NCBI RefSeq assembly: GCF_018861755.1
Contig: NZ_JAHLEF010000002.1
Location: forward strand, 124,001 to 188,000
DNA: 64,000 nt
Direction of reading: 5' to 3'
DNA from: Clostridium sp. CF012
GTDB lineage: Bacteria > Bacillota > Clostridia > Clostridiales > Clostridiaceae
Shown here: positions 17,742 to 25,826 of the stretch, one piece after another
How the letters are laid out: each line of letters begins with the position of its first letter
Position numbering within the stretch: position 1 is the first letter of the stretch
Position numbers and translations under genes: made by a program
Notes under the pieces: model-generated
What the model was told of the DNA's origin: nothing
Database searches by the model: none
The model's input: the letters and a program-made list of their open reading frames with translations, nothing else

Positions 17742-17840
17742 GTATGAAATTTCAACGAGTGACTTGCAAAAGAAGCGCAGAAACTGTTGAAATTCCATTT
17801 AGAAATTCTTCTTTTGCAAATATAAAATTCTCGTAAGTCT
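17742..17840 (+). repeat. Long-hairpin repeat, copy B (left arm only)
   Basis: It matches the left arm of copies A/C/D from GTATGAAATTTC through GACTTGCAA and TAGAAATTCTTC to ATAAAATTCTCGTAAG, then departs into the CATAAC-type module. The right arm is missing. Confidence 0.8.
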
Positions 17841-17849
17841 CCCAATCCG

Positions 17850-17878
17850 CATAACGATTAATAATTGTTATGTCCCCC
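17850..17878. repeat. CATAAC...GTTATG-type palindromic module, copy 2
   Basis: CATAACGATTAATAATTG continues into TTATGTCCCCC. It abuts the truncated arm of copy B, exactly where the GC-rich centre would be in a full copy. Confidence 0.6.
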
Positions 17879-17949
17879 AGAGACATGCCCAGAAGAAGAT
17901 ATAAATTATAACCATGAAGACGAAATCACGTAGAAGTTGATAAAAGTAA

Positions 17950-18189
17950 GTATGAAATTTCAACGGAGTGACTTGCAATAAGAAGCGCAGAAACATTGAA
18001 ATTTGATTTAGAAATTCTTGCTTTGCGATTGTAAAATCCTCGTAAGCCTGCCAGGACGGCAGGCTAGCGAACTGAGGCAGGACGCCGAATGTGAGCGGTA
18101 GAGAATTTTACAATCGCAAAGCATTAGAATTTCTTAATCAAATTTCACGTTTTAAGCTCTTATTGCAAGTCACTCCGTAGATTTCTTAC
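17950..18189. repeat. Long-hairpin repeat, copy C (full length)
   Basis: A 240-bp palindrome with both arms and a variant centre hairpin (GCCTGCC, AGGAC, GGCAGGC). Compensated differences between its two arms (GCGATTGTAAAAT against ATTTTACAATCGC, where copy A has the GAATATAAAA form) show that pairing is kept. Its right end overlaps the last codons of the deoxynucleoside kinase gene. Confidence 0.9.
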
Positions 18190-18842
18190 TTTATTTTTTC
18201 TAGCGCCTCATCTATAAGCCCCAGCACATATTCTTTATCTTTTTCATTATTTTCAAAATCTAATCCTTCTACATTTATCTTCAAAATTGGCGATATATTG
18301 TATTGCTCAAAATAAGCTCTATAATTAGAATTTAACTTTTCCCAATACTCACGTTCCACAATTTTCTCATACTCTCTGCCTCTTCTATTTATCTTTTCCA
18401 TAGCTGCATCCACAGATGTTTCAAGATATACAAGTAATTTTGGTGCATTGCAATGTTCAATCATATTTTCGAATAGTTCGGCATACAAATCAAACTCTTC
18501 TACACACATCTCTCCTGCATCCTTTAGCATTTTAGCAAAAATTACGTCTCCATAAATACTTCTATCCATAACCGCATCTTTTACTTTTGAAGCTTCCTTA
18601 ATATGTTTAAATCTTTTATTAAGAAAAAATATTTGGAGTGAAAAACTATATCTCTCTCTGTCATAATAAAATTTTTCTAATATTGGATTATCCACAACTG
18701 GCTCTTCAAAACGCACATACCCTTTTTCCGCCAATATGTTCATAAGTGTGGTCTTCCCCACGCCAACTACTCCATCGATAACTATCATGTCCCAGTGTCC
18801 TCCTCTATTTATCTTACTTAGTGATTTCTCATAAAACCCCAT
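18186..18842 (-). CDS. Deoxynucleoside kinase
   Basis: A 218-residue salvage kinase of the dNK/thymidine-kinase-2-like family, phosphorylating deoxyribonucleosides. The P-loop is GVVGVGKT (about 25-32), followed by EEPVVDNP, the substrate-binding DRSIYGD motif (near 93) and the lid arginines RRGREYE. Two in-frame starts both have good ribosome sites: the ATG at the end of this feature (GAGGAG, nine bases) and a later ATG before IVIDGVVG (GGAGG, ten bases). The longer form is given. The 3' end abuts hairpin repeat copy C. The base specificity is not visible. Confidence 0.88.
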   Translation of the reverse strand: MGFYEKSLSKINRGGHWDMIVIDGVVGVGKTTLMNILAEKGYVRFEEPVVDNPILEKFYYDRERYSFSLQIFFLNKRFKHIKEASKVKDAVMDRSIYGDVIFAKMLKDAGEMCVEEFDLYAELFENMIEHCNAPKLLVYLETSVDAAMEKINRRGREYEKIVEREYWEKLNSNYRAYFEQYNISPILKINVEGLDFENNEKDKEYVLGLIDEALEKIK

Positions 18843-19075
18843 AATCTTATACTCCTCTTATGTCCTTCTTATGTATAGAAAATACACATCCGCTAAATAT
18901 TTTCCTACTAAAATTTGATTACTACAAATGTAGGTGAAATTAAATGTAAAATCCTCGCGATCCTGATAAAAGGAATTTCAGCAACTCCAAGCATTTAAAA
19001 AAACGTAAAATGTATTTCTATATACAGTGTTTATTATAATCATAAAGTTGAAATCATGTAAGAGTCTTACGGCTA

Positions 19076-19319
19076 GTATGAAATTTCGCCGGAGTGACTT
19101 GCAATATGAGACGAAGAAACTGTTGAAATTCCATTTAGAAATTCTTTCTTTTACGAATATAAAATTCTCGTGAGCCTGACAGGAAGTCAGGCTAGCGAAC
19201 CTGAGCCAGGACGGCGAATGTGAGCGTCAGAGAATTTTATATTCGCAAAAGATTAGAATTTCTTAATGGAATTTCCAGTTTTGAGTTCGTTTGCAGGGCA
19301 CGCAGGCGAAATTTCATAC
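19076..19319. repeat. Long-hairpin repeat, copy D (full length)
   Basis: A 244-bp palindrome nearly identical in layout to copy A, including the GCCTGAC/GTCAGGC centre and the AGCGAACCTGAGCCAGGACGG stretch. It ends 15 bases before the stop of the convergent-side membrane protein gene. Confidence 0.9.
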
Positions 19320-19334
19320 TCCCCTGTTACCCCA

Positions 19335-20012
19335 CTAGGCAATTCTAAGATTTTTTCTTTTTGAATAAGCCAAAATTACACCCAAGGCCAAGGATAAAAA
19401 TGCAGCCATAAGTACCCTATACTCACCTGGCAACAAGAAAGTTATTGTATGAGCAGGTATCCAGAAAAAAGGAATAGTTTTAAACACAACAAAACTCATA
19501 AATCCATACCAATCTATTTTATTCGTTACAGCTCTAAGCTTAACCTTTCTAATTTCACTAAATTCCCCATGACCCAAATCTATATAAGTATCGGTAAGTC
19601 TATGCAGCGTCATAAAGGTAGGTCCAAAAATCAAATTCATAAAAGCACTTGTGAAAAAGGCAAATAATAATTTAGCTGAAAAAGTATCCGGTACACCACT
19701 AGGCAATAGTCCCTTCTTCATCGATCCAATTACTCCATTTGCAAATAAATCAAAGGCTATAACAAACCCCATTCCTAAAAAACCCCAAACTATAAATTTA
19801 TATATAACTCCCACAGGTTTCTTATAATTTCCAGTTGATATTCTAAGTGCTAAAAGTTCTCCCATAGTAGCTAAAATTGAAACCTTTATAAATCCCATTA
19901 TGTAAGGATGTGCTTTGTTAGCTACTGTATATATTTCATTAGTTGATGGAAAAGCCAATAAAAAAACAATTATCAGTAATGCTCCAAGCCATATTAAATC
20001 ATTTTTTTTCAC
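19335..20012 (-). CDS. Mpv17/PMP22-like integral membrane protein
   Basis: A 225-residue protein with about five membrane helices. The C-terminal part PFFWIPAHTITFLLPGEYRVL followed by a last helix and a basic tail resembles the Mpv17/PMP22 signature (W-x-PA-x-x-xNF-xxP-x-xR-x-L), and FGPTFMTLHRLTD resembles the family's GP-xxHxxY block. Mpv17 proteins form channels or have unknown transport roles; bacterial members are uncharacterised. The start is a GTG after AAGGGGG. An extended -10 (TGATATAAT) lies about 30 bases upstream of the start. Confidence 0.6.
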   Translation of the reverse strand: MKKNDLIWLGALLIIVFLLAFPSTNEIYTVANKAHPYIMGFIKVSILATMGELLALRISTGNYKKPVGVIYKFIVWGFLGMGFVIAFDLFANGVIGSMKKGLLPSGVPDTFSAKLLFAFFTSAFMNLIFGPTFMTLHRLTDTYIDLGHGEFSEIRKVKLRAVTNKIDWYGFMSFVVFKTIPFFWIPAHTITFLLPGEYRVLMAAFLSLALGVILAYSKRKNLRIA

Positions 20013-20100
20013 TATAATTCCCCCTTTGTATTCCTTTGTATTATATCAGAATCCCAAAGCAGTTTACAGATTTTTTTAACGGAATTGTGCCTATTTAAAC

Positions 20101-20236
20101 ATAAAAAAAGCTAGTAATTGGACTCTTACTAGCTTTCGATATTTGTTTTTAGAGGGAATTATTTTTTTAGTATTAATTTTTTCTTTAACTGGGGGGTATA
20201 AAGATGATCAATACTCAATGTATTAACAGTTTCTAT
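20101..20236 (-). ncRNA. Candidate small regulatory RNA with C-rich loop
   Basis: A promoter with perfect sigma-A boxes on the minus strand is followed by about 130 nt without a credible ORF, ending in a strong terminator (AAAGCTAGTAA stem at 20107-20136, then TTTTTTTATG). Within it, a 5-bp stem CUUUA/UAAAG presents the loop UACCCCCCAGU, and a second C-rich word UUCCCUCU follows. C-rich unpaired motifs that target GGAGG ribosome sites are a hallmark of Gram-positive regulatory RNAs. It could instead be a long leader of the downstream membrane protein gene, but that gene has its own -10 after the terminator. Confidence 0.5.
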
Positions 20237-20242
20237 GTTTTT

Positions 20243-20271
20243 ATTATATACTGCTTTAATTTATTTGTCAA
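20243..20271 (-). promoter_or_regulatory. Consensus sigma-A promoter of the candidate small RNA
   Basis: On the minus strand: TTGACA, exactly 17 bp, TATAAT. Both boxes match the consensus perfectly. There is no protein gene directly behind it. Confidence 0.75.
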
Positions 20272-20311
20272 CAACTATTATTAACTAATATTAATTGTAT
20301 TCATTCTTTCT

Positions 20312-21136
20312 TTATACTGCGAAAGCCTCTTCGCCATTCAAAATGAACTTGTTGATTATATATGCTACTCCATCTTCTTCGTTAGTTTTAGTTATAAAGT
20401 TTGCAACTCTTTTAACTTCTGGGAAGGCATTCCCCATGGCAACTCCTAGTCCAGCATATTTAATCATATGGATATCATTGCCTGCATCGCCTATGCATAT
20501 AACCTCTTCTTGTTTAATATTAAGTTTTTTTGCAAGAGCCGCTACCCCTGCACCTTTGTTCACTGATTTATGAAGAAACTCCAAGTAGAACGGTGCACTT
20601 CTAACTATTGTATACTTGCTACTTACTTCTTCAGGAATATTCTGCATTATTTCCTCTATTGACTCTGGCTCGTCTACAAACATAACCTTTACTATAGTTG
20701 TATCTGAAGATACATCTTCTACAGGAATTATTTCATTTGAGATACCATTCATTTCAGCCTCGCCTCTAGTATACTTAGTATCCTTAGGCGAAATTACGCT
20801 AGTCTCTGTTAATGCATGTATATTCACTTTTAAATCTTTACTTAGCTTGTACAAATATTTATAGTCTTCGAGTGTTAATGTTGTTTTAGATATTATTTCG
20901 CCACCTTGAGAGCTTTGAACAAGGGCTCCGTTAAAAGCTACAGCATAGTCCGTCTCTGAAACTAAATTAAGTTGCTCTAAATATTTTTTGAAACCAACTA
21001 AAGGTCTTCCTGATGCTAACACAACTTTTACTCCATTTTCTATCGCTAGTTGTATTGCCTCATAATTTGCTGGTGAAATTTTCTTTTCATCATTTAATAA
21101 TGTTCCATCCATATCTAATGCTAATAATTTATACAT
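20312..21136 (-). CDS. Cof-type HAD-superfamily phosphatase
   Basis: A 274-residue class IIB HAD hydrolase. Motif I is LALDMDGTLLND (nucleophile Asp-8 and Asp-10), motif II ASGRP near residue 42, a lysine in the cap-exit segment, and motif IV GDAGNDIHMI near 216 followed by GVAMGNA. It would dephosphorylate sugar phosphates or similar small molecules such as FMN or pyridoxal phosphate. The substrate cannot be read from sequence. It is monocistronic with GGAGG before the ATG. Confidence 0.92.
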   Translation of the reverse strand: MYKLLALDMDGTLLNDEKKISPANYEAIQLAIENGVKVVLASGRPLVGFKKYLEQLNLVSETDYAVAFNGALVQSSQGGEIISKTTLTLEDYKYLYKLSKDLKVNIHALTETSVISPKDTKYTRGEAEMNGISNEIIPVEDVSSDTTIVKVMFVDEPESIEEIMQNIPEEVSSKYTIVRSAPFYLEFLHKSVNKGAGVAALAKKLNIKQEEVICIGDAGNDIHMIKYAGLGVAMGNAFPEVKRVANFITKTNEEDGVAYIINKFILNGEEAFAV

Positions 21137-21438
21137 TCATAACCTCCATGTAACTACATTTATTATAAATCACTCTAAAGTGACAAAATCATTCTTAACT
21201 ATATTCTTATTAAGTATATCATGAATTTTTATAAGTAATGGATTTCAGAGTTTGTGAACTTTACGTGAATTTTTTATTTCGATACTCTTTATATCAATTA
21301 TAAAAGTATAAGTTTCCCTAAAATTTACTTAATACTAACTCTATAAATATCTTATAGCTTCTTTTTTGTAAAATATTTTAATTATAACTAGCTATTGTGA
21401 ATTTCAATACATAATAATGTTAAGTTAGAGAAAATATA

Positions 21439-21467
21439 CTGACAAATCAGTTGTATTAATGTAAAAT
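21439..21467 (+). promoter_or_regulatory. Predicted sigma-A promoter of the GGDEF gene
   Basis: CTGACA, 17 bp, TAAAAT, with five of six matches in each box, about 55 bp before the start codon. The rest of the roughly 385-bp gap upstream shows no gene. Confidence 0.5.
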
Positions 21468-21522
21468 AATAACTGTAATATGTAAAATACACTAACTCTA
21501 TACAATTAGGAGGCTAATTATA

Positions 21523-23820
21523 ATGCTTAAAAAAGAAAGACCCTTAATAATTTTTCTATCAATTATTATTTTAGGAGCATTATTATTTGTTATTATCACC
21601 TTAAATAAATTAGCCACCATAAATACCACCTCAAATATTAGCTCCCAAAAGGGTGTATTGGAGCTTTCAAATTGGAATTTTCATAAAGATGGCTTTACTT
21701 CTCTTGACGGTCAGTGGGAATTTTACTGGCAACAATTATTGACACCAAAAGAAATTGCTACGAACTTAACACCTCCCTCTTATATGGAAATGCCAATGGA
21801 GTGGAATAAATATAATAAAAATTACAGTTCTAATGGCTATGCTACTTATAGTTTAACAATAAAACTAAATGAAAAATATAAAAACACGCTTTTAGGTATA
21901 AGCGTGCCTTCCATGTTATCTTCATATAAATTATGGGTGAATGGAAACCTATTATCCACCAATGGAGTTGTTGGTACAAGCCTTTCTACAGAACGCCCAG
22001 GAACCATGCCCATAACTAGTTATTTTATGAATAATAAAGGCGAAGTTCATTTAGTACTTCAAGTATCCAATTATAACTTTAGAGATGGCGGTACCTGGGA
22101 CAAAATATATCTAGGCACCCAATCTCAAATGTCCAATAAAAGAGAGGCTTCCATTGCACTTGAAATTTTTCATTTTGGTGGTTTTCTTATAATGGGTTTA
22201 TATCACTTATGGTTATTTGCTTTTAGGCCAGCTGATCTGTCCAAACTGTATTTCGGTGCTTTTTGTATAACTTTATCTGTAAGGGCCTCGATTATTGGTA
22301 ACAAGTACCTTATATCCATGTTTAATAACTTAGGTTATAGCTCGGCTCTTAAACTAGAATACCTAACTTTTTATGCTGGAGTTTATTTTATGATAAGTTA
22401 CATATATGTGGTTTTTAGAGATAATTATTCAAAATGGGTTAGAAATAGTTCCAAACTCTTTTGTTTTTTCTTTATAATTGCTACCATGCTTATATCTCCA
22501 CTACTGGCATCAAAGCTTCTTATGATCTTTCAAATATTCACTTTACTAATGATTCTTTATGCTGCTTTTATTATATTAAAAGCATACCGCAGTAGAAAAC
22601 AAACAAGCTTAATTATTGTAATTGGTTGCTTAGTTCCTATTGCAATAACCGCTATGTCCATACTACGATATCTTGGTTTAAATAATGCCAATGACTATTC
22701 ACTATCGGGATTTTTCCTTCTCATACTCTTAAATGCTTTTATATTGGCAATGAATGAATCTAAATCCTATAGAAAAATAGAAAATTTATCTAAAGAAAAA
22801 GAACAGTATCTATTAGCAGAAAAACTTACACAAGTTACCTTTCTCCTAAATTCCACCTTAAATTTGCAAGAGGTTCTAGATAAACTATTAAAAAGTTTAA
22901 AAGAATTAGTACCCTATGACAGCGCCTCATTTTTTATGGAAGAAAATGGTTGTTTTAATGTTAGTGCCGCTAATGGCTTCGAAAATATGGAAATAATATA
23001 CAAAATTTCTATTAATAAAGAAGAAGACAAGCTATTTAAAGAAATATTAGAAACTAAAACTCCATTATTAGTTTCTAACGTTAAAGCTGATCCTCGTTTT
23101 AAGCATCATATGGAGCTAACTACTCTTGAAAGTTGGATGGGAATACCTATATTATTTAAAAACAGACTTGTTGGTATCTTAACCTTAGATTCAACTGAAA
23201 AGGATATTTATACCCAGTACCACTGCGACATCGCCTCATACTTTGCATGTCATGCAGGAATGGCTATAGAGAATGCTAAGTTGCATGGAAAAACTCAAAA
23301 ACTAGCTAGTATAGACCCCCTAACTAATTTATATAACAGACGTAGTTTTTTTGAACTTGCAAACATAAGCTTTGATAAAGCAAAAGCATTGCCACAGACT
23401 ATTTCAGGCATTATGATGGACATTGACGATTTCAAGAAAATTAATGACAACCTAGGTCACCATACCGGTGACTTGGTATTAAAACGTCTATCTAAAGTTT
23501 GCTCTGAAGTCTTAAATAAGAATCATATTTTAGGTCGTTTTGGCGGTGAAGAATTTATTGTTCTATTACCAGCCACGTCCTTTGAAGAGGCAGAAATAAT
23601 TGGGGAGAAACTACGAAGCACTATAGAAAATAATCCTATAATTATTAGAAAAACGGATTCAATCCCTATAACCTTAAGCATTGGAGTTGTGTCTATTACT
23701 CCAACAAAACAAGATTTGGAATATTTGTTTGTAGCGGCTGATAAAGCGATGTACCAGGCGAAAGCTCTAGGTAAAAATCAGGTTGTGTCAATAAATCTAG
23801 ACAGTTTAATATTAACTTAG
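21523..23820 (+). CDS. Membrane diguanylate cyclase (7TM-DISM, GAF, GGDEF)
   Basis: A 765-residue signalling enzyme that makes cyclic di-GMP. The order is: signal anchor (8-30); extracytoplasmic carbohydrate-binding-like DISM domain beginning LDGQWEFYWQQLL (about 45-210); seven membrane helices (about 215-410); a short coiled linker; a GAF domain (about 440-585); and a GGDEF domain with an intact active site, GRFGGEEF (near 680). No RxxD inhibitory site is present five residues before the active loop, so product feedback is probably absent. The external domain likely senses a ligand. The ATG follows TTAGGAGG; single-gene unit. Confidence 0.92.
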   Translation: MLKKERPLIIFLSIIILGALLFVIITLNKLATINTTSNISSQKGVLELSNWNFHKDGFTSLDGQWEFYWQQLLTPKEIATNLTPPSYMEMPMEWNKYNKNYSSNGYATYSLTIKLNEKYKNTLLGISVPSMLSSYKLWVNGNLLSTNGVVGTSLSTERPGTMPITSYFMNNKGEVHLVLQVSNYNFRDGGTWDKIYLGTQSQMSNKREASIALEIFHFGGFLIMGLYHLWLFAFRPADLSKLYFGAFCITLSVRASIIGNKYLISMFNNLGYSSALKLEYLTFYAGVYFMISYIYVVFRDNYSKWVRNSSKLFCFFFIIATMLISPLLASKLLMIFQIFTLLMILYAAFIILKAYRSRKQTSLIIVIGCLVPIAITAMSILRYLGLNNANDYSLSGFFLLILLNAFILAMNESKSYRKIENLSKEKEQYLLAEKLTQVTFLLNSTLNLQEVLDKLLKSLKELVPYDSASFFMEENGCFNVSAANGFENMEIIYKISINKEEDKLFKEILETKTPLLVSNVKADPRFKHHMELTTLESWMGIPILFKNRLVGILTLDSTEKDIYTQYHCDIASYFACHAGMAIENAKLHGKTQKLASIDPLTNLYNRRSFFELANISFDKAKALPQTISGIMMDIDDFKKINDNLGHHTGDLVLKRLSKVCSEVLNKNHILGRFGGEEFIVLLPATSFEEAEIIGEKLRSTIENNPIIIRKTDSIPITLSIGVVSITPTKQDLEYLFVAADKAMYQAKALGKNQVVSINLDSLILT

Positions 23821-23855
23821 ATGGAGAGGATACCTATCAAATCGTGAAAATAAAA

Positions 23856-23963
23856 GTATGAATTTTCTATGGAGTGACTTGCAATAAGAAACGGTAAAAC
23901 TATTGAAATTCCATTTAGAAATTCTTCTTTTGGTAATATAAAATTCTCGTAAGCCTGCCAGGA
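23856..23963 (+). repeat. Long-hairpin repeat, copy E (left arm)
   Basis: A left arm from GTATGAATTTTC to AAAATTCTCGTAAGCCTG, followed by half of a CATAAC module (CATAACGATTATT) and then directly by copy F. Confidence 0.75.
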
Positions 23964-23986
23964 TACATAACGATTATTAAATAAAA

Positions 23987-24106
23987 GTATGGAATTTCGA
24001 CGGAGTAACTTGCAATAAGAAGCGCAGAAATAATTGAAATTAGAATTTCTTAATCAAATTTCCTATTTCAAGCTCTTTTGCAAGGTACGCAGGAGAAATT
24101 TCATAC
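23987..24106. repeat. Long-hairpin repeat, copy F (centre deleted)
   Basis: A 120-bp miniature form. The outer about 45 bp of the left arm is joined straight to the right arm (TTAGAATTTCTTAATC ... GAAATTTCATAC), keeping a palindrome but losing the GC-rich centre. Confidence 0.8.
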
Positions 24107-24122
24107 TTTCTCTATTTCCTTG

Positions 24123-24296
24123 TTAAAGACTATCTATTTTTTTATTCTGACATCTCTTGCAAACCTTAATTTTTTCATTATTACCTAACATTATTTCATA
24201 TAACACTTTTATTCTTTCCGTCTTACATACTGGGCAAGTTCCTCTTCCTCTTGATGGCAATTTCCACAAAGCTCTACCGCGAAATTCTTTTCCCAT
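24123..24296 (-). CDS. Small zinc-ribbon protein (57 aa)
   Basis: A 57-residue basic protein that begins MGKEFRGRALWKLPSRGRG and carries two CxxC knuckles (CPVC at 21-24, CKRC at 46-49), a classic zinc ribbon. The ATG follows GAGGGGG at good spacing. Similar short proteins with the RGRALWKLPS start occur widely in clostridia, as I remember them, without an assigned function. The four cysteines and basic start suggest RNA or ribosome binding. It lies 16 bp beyond hairpin repeat copy F. Confidence 0.75.
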   Translation of the reverse strand: MGKEFRGRALWKLPSRGRGTCPVCKTERIKVLYEIMLGNNEKIKVCKRCQNKKIDSL

Positions 24297-24451
24297 TCCA
24301 AATCCCCCTCTTTGTTTATTGTTCTCTAATCACTATTAATAGTATTAAATATTCAAGGGATTTATGATTACTTTTATATTTCGCGGAATATATATTCTAA
24401 ATAGAGATTATTATTATTTTCATTCAAGTATTTTAATGAGGATTAATTATT

Positions 24452-24622
24452 ATGAAAAAATTTTCTTTGGAAGATGCCTCTGGTCAAGAAATATACAGAG
24501 GTGATAATGCTGCTTCAATGAAGTTCTCACTTAAGATACTAAAAACAGAAATTCCCAGCTTTAAGCTCTTTTGCAAGGCACGTAGGAGAAATTTCATACT
24601 TTCTCAATTACCCTTTTTATAG
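24452..24622 (+). pseudogene. Probable gene remnant ending in repeat sequence
   Basis: A 56-codon frame with an AGGA ribosome site begins MKKFSLEDASGQEIYRGDNA. From about codon 33 the translation (EIPSFKLFCKARRRNF) is simply the right arm of hairpin repeat copy G read through, and it ends inside the opposite-strand CMP-kinase-like gene. The first half looks like the start of a real gene cut off by the repeat. I do not recognise it. Confidence 0.4.
24548..24599 (-). repeat. Long-hairpin repeat, copy G (right arm only)
   Basis: GAAATTCCCAGCTTTAAGC through TTGCAAGGCACGTAGGAG to AAATTTCATAC matches the right arm of full copies. Its end supplies the TGA stop of the kinase gene on the minus strand. 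Confidence 0.8.
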
Positions 24623-25139
24623 CCTCTACCGTGTTTTCTATAACCCCTTCCATACTAACGTGTGAAGTATCAATAACTAAATCGTAGTTACTTTCCTTAT
24701 CTATATCAATTTTATAAATATCCTTAAATCTACTAACCTCGAGTCGCCTTCTTTCAGTTATACTCACCTTGGCTTCTTTTATTGAAGCATACTTCTCTGA
24801 ATTACCTCTTTCATTCTTCATAGACCTCTCTACTGCAACATCTAGATCTACCTTTAAATAAATTTTAAAGGAATCTGGTATAAAAAACCATGCAAGTCTA
24901 GCATCAAAAATAAAATTCACTTTGTCCCTTCCAATTTCCATAGTCTTATTATCAACTTCATAATCTAAATTATTATCAAGCATATACTTATTGTATTCTG
25001 TTATGGACATCCCTTTTTCCACCGCTAACCTTCTTTGTAATTCACCTACACTAAAATAAGTATAATCTAAAGCCTTACTTATAGCCTTAGCAACACTGCT
25101 TTTTCCTGAATATAAGGCTCCCGTTATAGTTATTTTCAA
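24594..25139 (-). CDS. Cytidylate-kinase-like P-loop kinase (TTG start)
   Basis: A 181-residue nucleotide-kinase-fold protein. The P-loop is GALYSGKSSVAKAI (about 7-20), with FSVGELQRRLA, an NMP-binding helix, FIFDARLAWFF (Walker-B-like DxR) and ERRRLEVSRFKDIY in the lid. This layout matches the archaeal-type/short cytidylate kinase family. The true substrate is not evident, since the main cmk gene of clostridia is longer. The start is a TTG after GGAG. The last two codons and stop come from hairpin repeat copy G, so the C-terminus may have been altered by insertion of the repeat. Confidence 0.72.
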   Translation of the reverse strand: MKITITGALYSGKSSVAKAISKALDYTYFSVGELQRRLAVEKGMSITEYNKYMLDNNLDYEVDNKTMEIGRDKVNFIFDARLAWFFIPDSFKIYLKVDLDVAVERSMKNERGNSEKYASIKEAKVSITERRRLEVSRFKDIYKIDIDKESNYDLVIDTSHVSMEGVIENTVEAIKRVIEKV

Positions 25140-25283
25140 TTTAAAATCATCTCCAATACATTAAAATAATCCATCAAATTATAACTCCAATTATACTTCA
25201 TTCATATACTTTTTGAAACCATCCAAGTAACAAATAACAAGGGTTCTTCATATTATATATAATATTGACTTTACAATTATTTT

Positions 25284-25306
25284 CACAACAATTAATAATT
25301 GTTGTG
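25284..25306. repeat. CATAAC-type palindromic module, copy 3 (perfect palindrome)
   Basis: CACAACAATTA, A-centre, TAATTGTTGTG: an 11-bp perfect inverted repeat, about 30 bp before the ferritin-like gene. It is the best-preserved member of the module seen at 15191 and 17850. Confidence 0.6.
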
Positions 25307-25335
25307 CCCTAAAAAACACTAAAAGGAGGGTTAAA

Positions 25336-25815
25336 ATGTTTACAAGCCCATATACCATGTATGATATGGCTTTATTAGAAAAATCCTTAGAAGGGATTAA
25401 ATTAGCTGTTCAAGGTGAAAAAGAAGATGAATTGTTCTATGACTACTTAATAAGTATTGCCCCTACGGACGATGAAAAGAGAATCATTGCCTCTATAAGA
25501 GACGATGAACGTGGACATAATAAAATGTTTAGACAAATATATAAAAGCATAACTGGTGCTTCCCTACCCCCTGGTGAAGCTGAGGAATTTGTGAAGCCTA
25601 TTTCTTACCTTGATGGTATAAAAAAAGCTTTATTTGGAGAACTTAGTGCAGTAGAAAGATATAGAGAAATCAGAAGAGGCCTTCCATCTACAATGTATAG
25701 AGACATTCTTTTCAACATTATAACTGACGAAATAAAGCATAGTGCTAAATACAATTACTTATTCACCTTAAACAGTCACAATATGCTAAGAGATTTACGC
25801 TATGGTGAGTTCTAG
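25336..25815 (+). CDS. Ferritin-like/rubrerythrin-type diiron protein
   Basis: A 159-residue four-helix-bundle protein without a rubredoxin tail. Candidate diiron ligands are Glu-28/30, ExxH at 58-61 (DDERGHNK), Glu-102 (FGELSAVE) and ExxH at 132-135 (DEIKHSAKYN). Related proteins reduce peroxide or handle iron; the exact reaction cannot be told. It starts after AAAGGAGGG. Hairpin repeat copy H follows within a few bases of the stop. It has no visible partner gene. Confidence 0.82.
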   Translation: MFTSPYTMYDMALLEKSLEGIKLAVQGEKEDELFYDYLISIAPTDDEKRIIASIRDDERGHNKMFRQIYKSITGASLPPGEAEEFVKPISYLDGIKKALFGELSAVERYREIRRGLPSTMYRDILFNIITDEIKHSAKYNYLFTLNSHNMLRDLRYGEF

Positions 25816-25826
25816 TAGATCTCAGT

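Noticed and set aside
20204-20284. 26-codon plus-strand ORF with a GGGGGG ribosome-site-like sequence
   Set aside because: The G-run is the complement of the C-rich loop of the minus-strand candidate RNA, the ORF lies antisense to a perfect promoter/terminator pair and encodes a low-complexity peptide. The RNA explains the sequence better.
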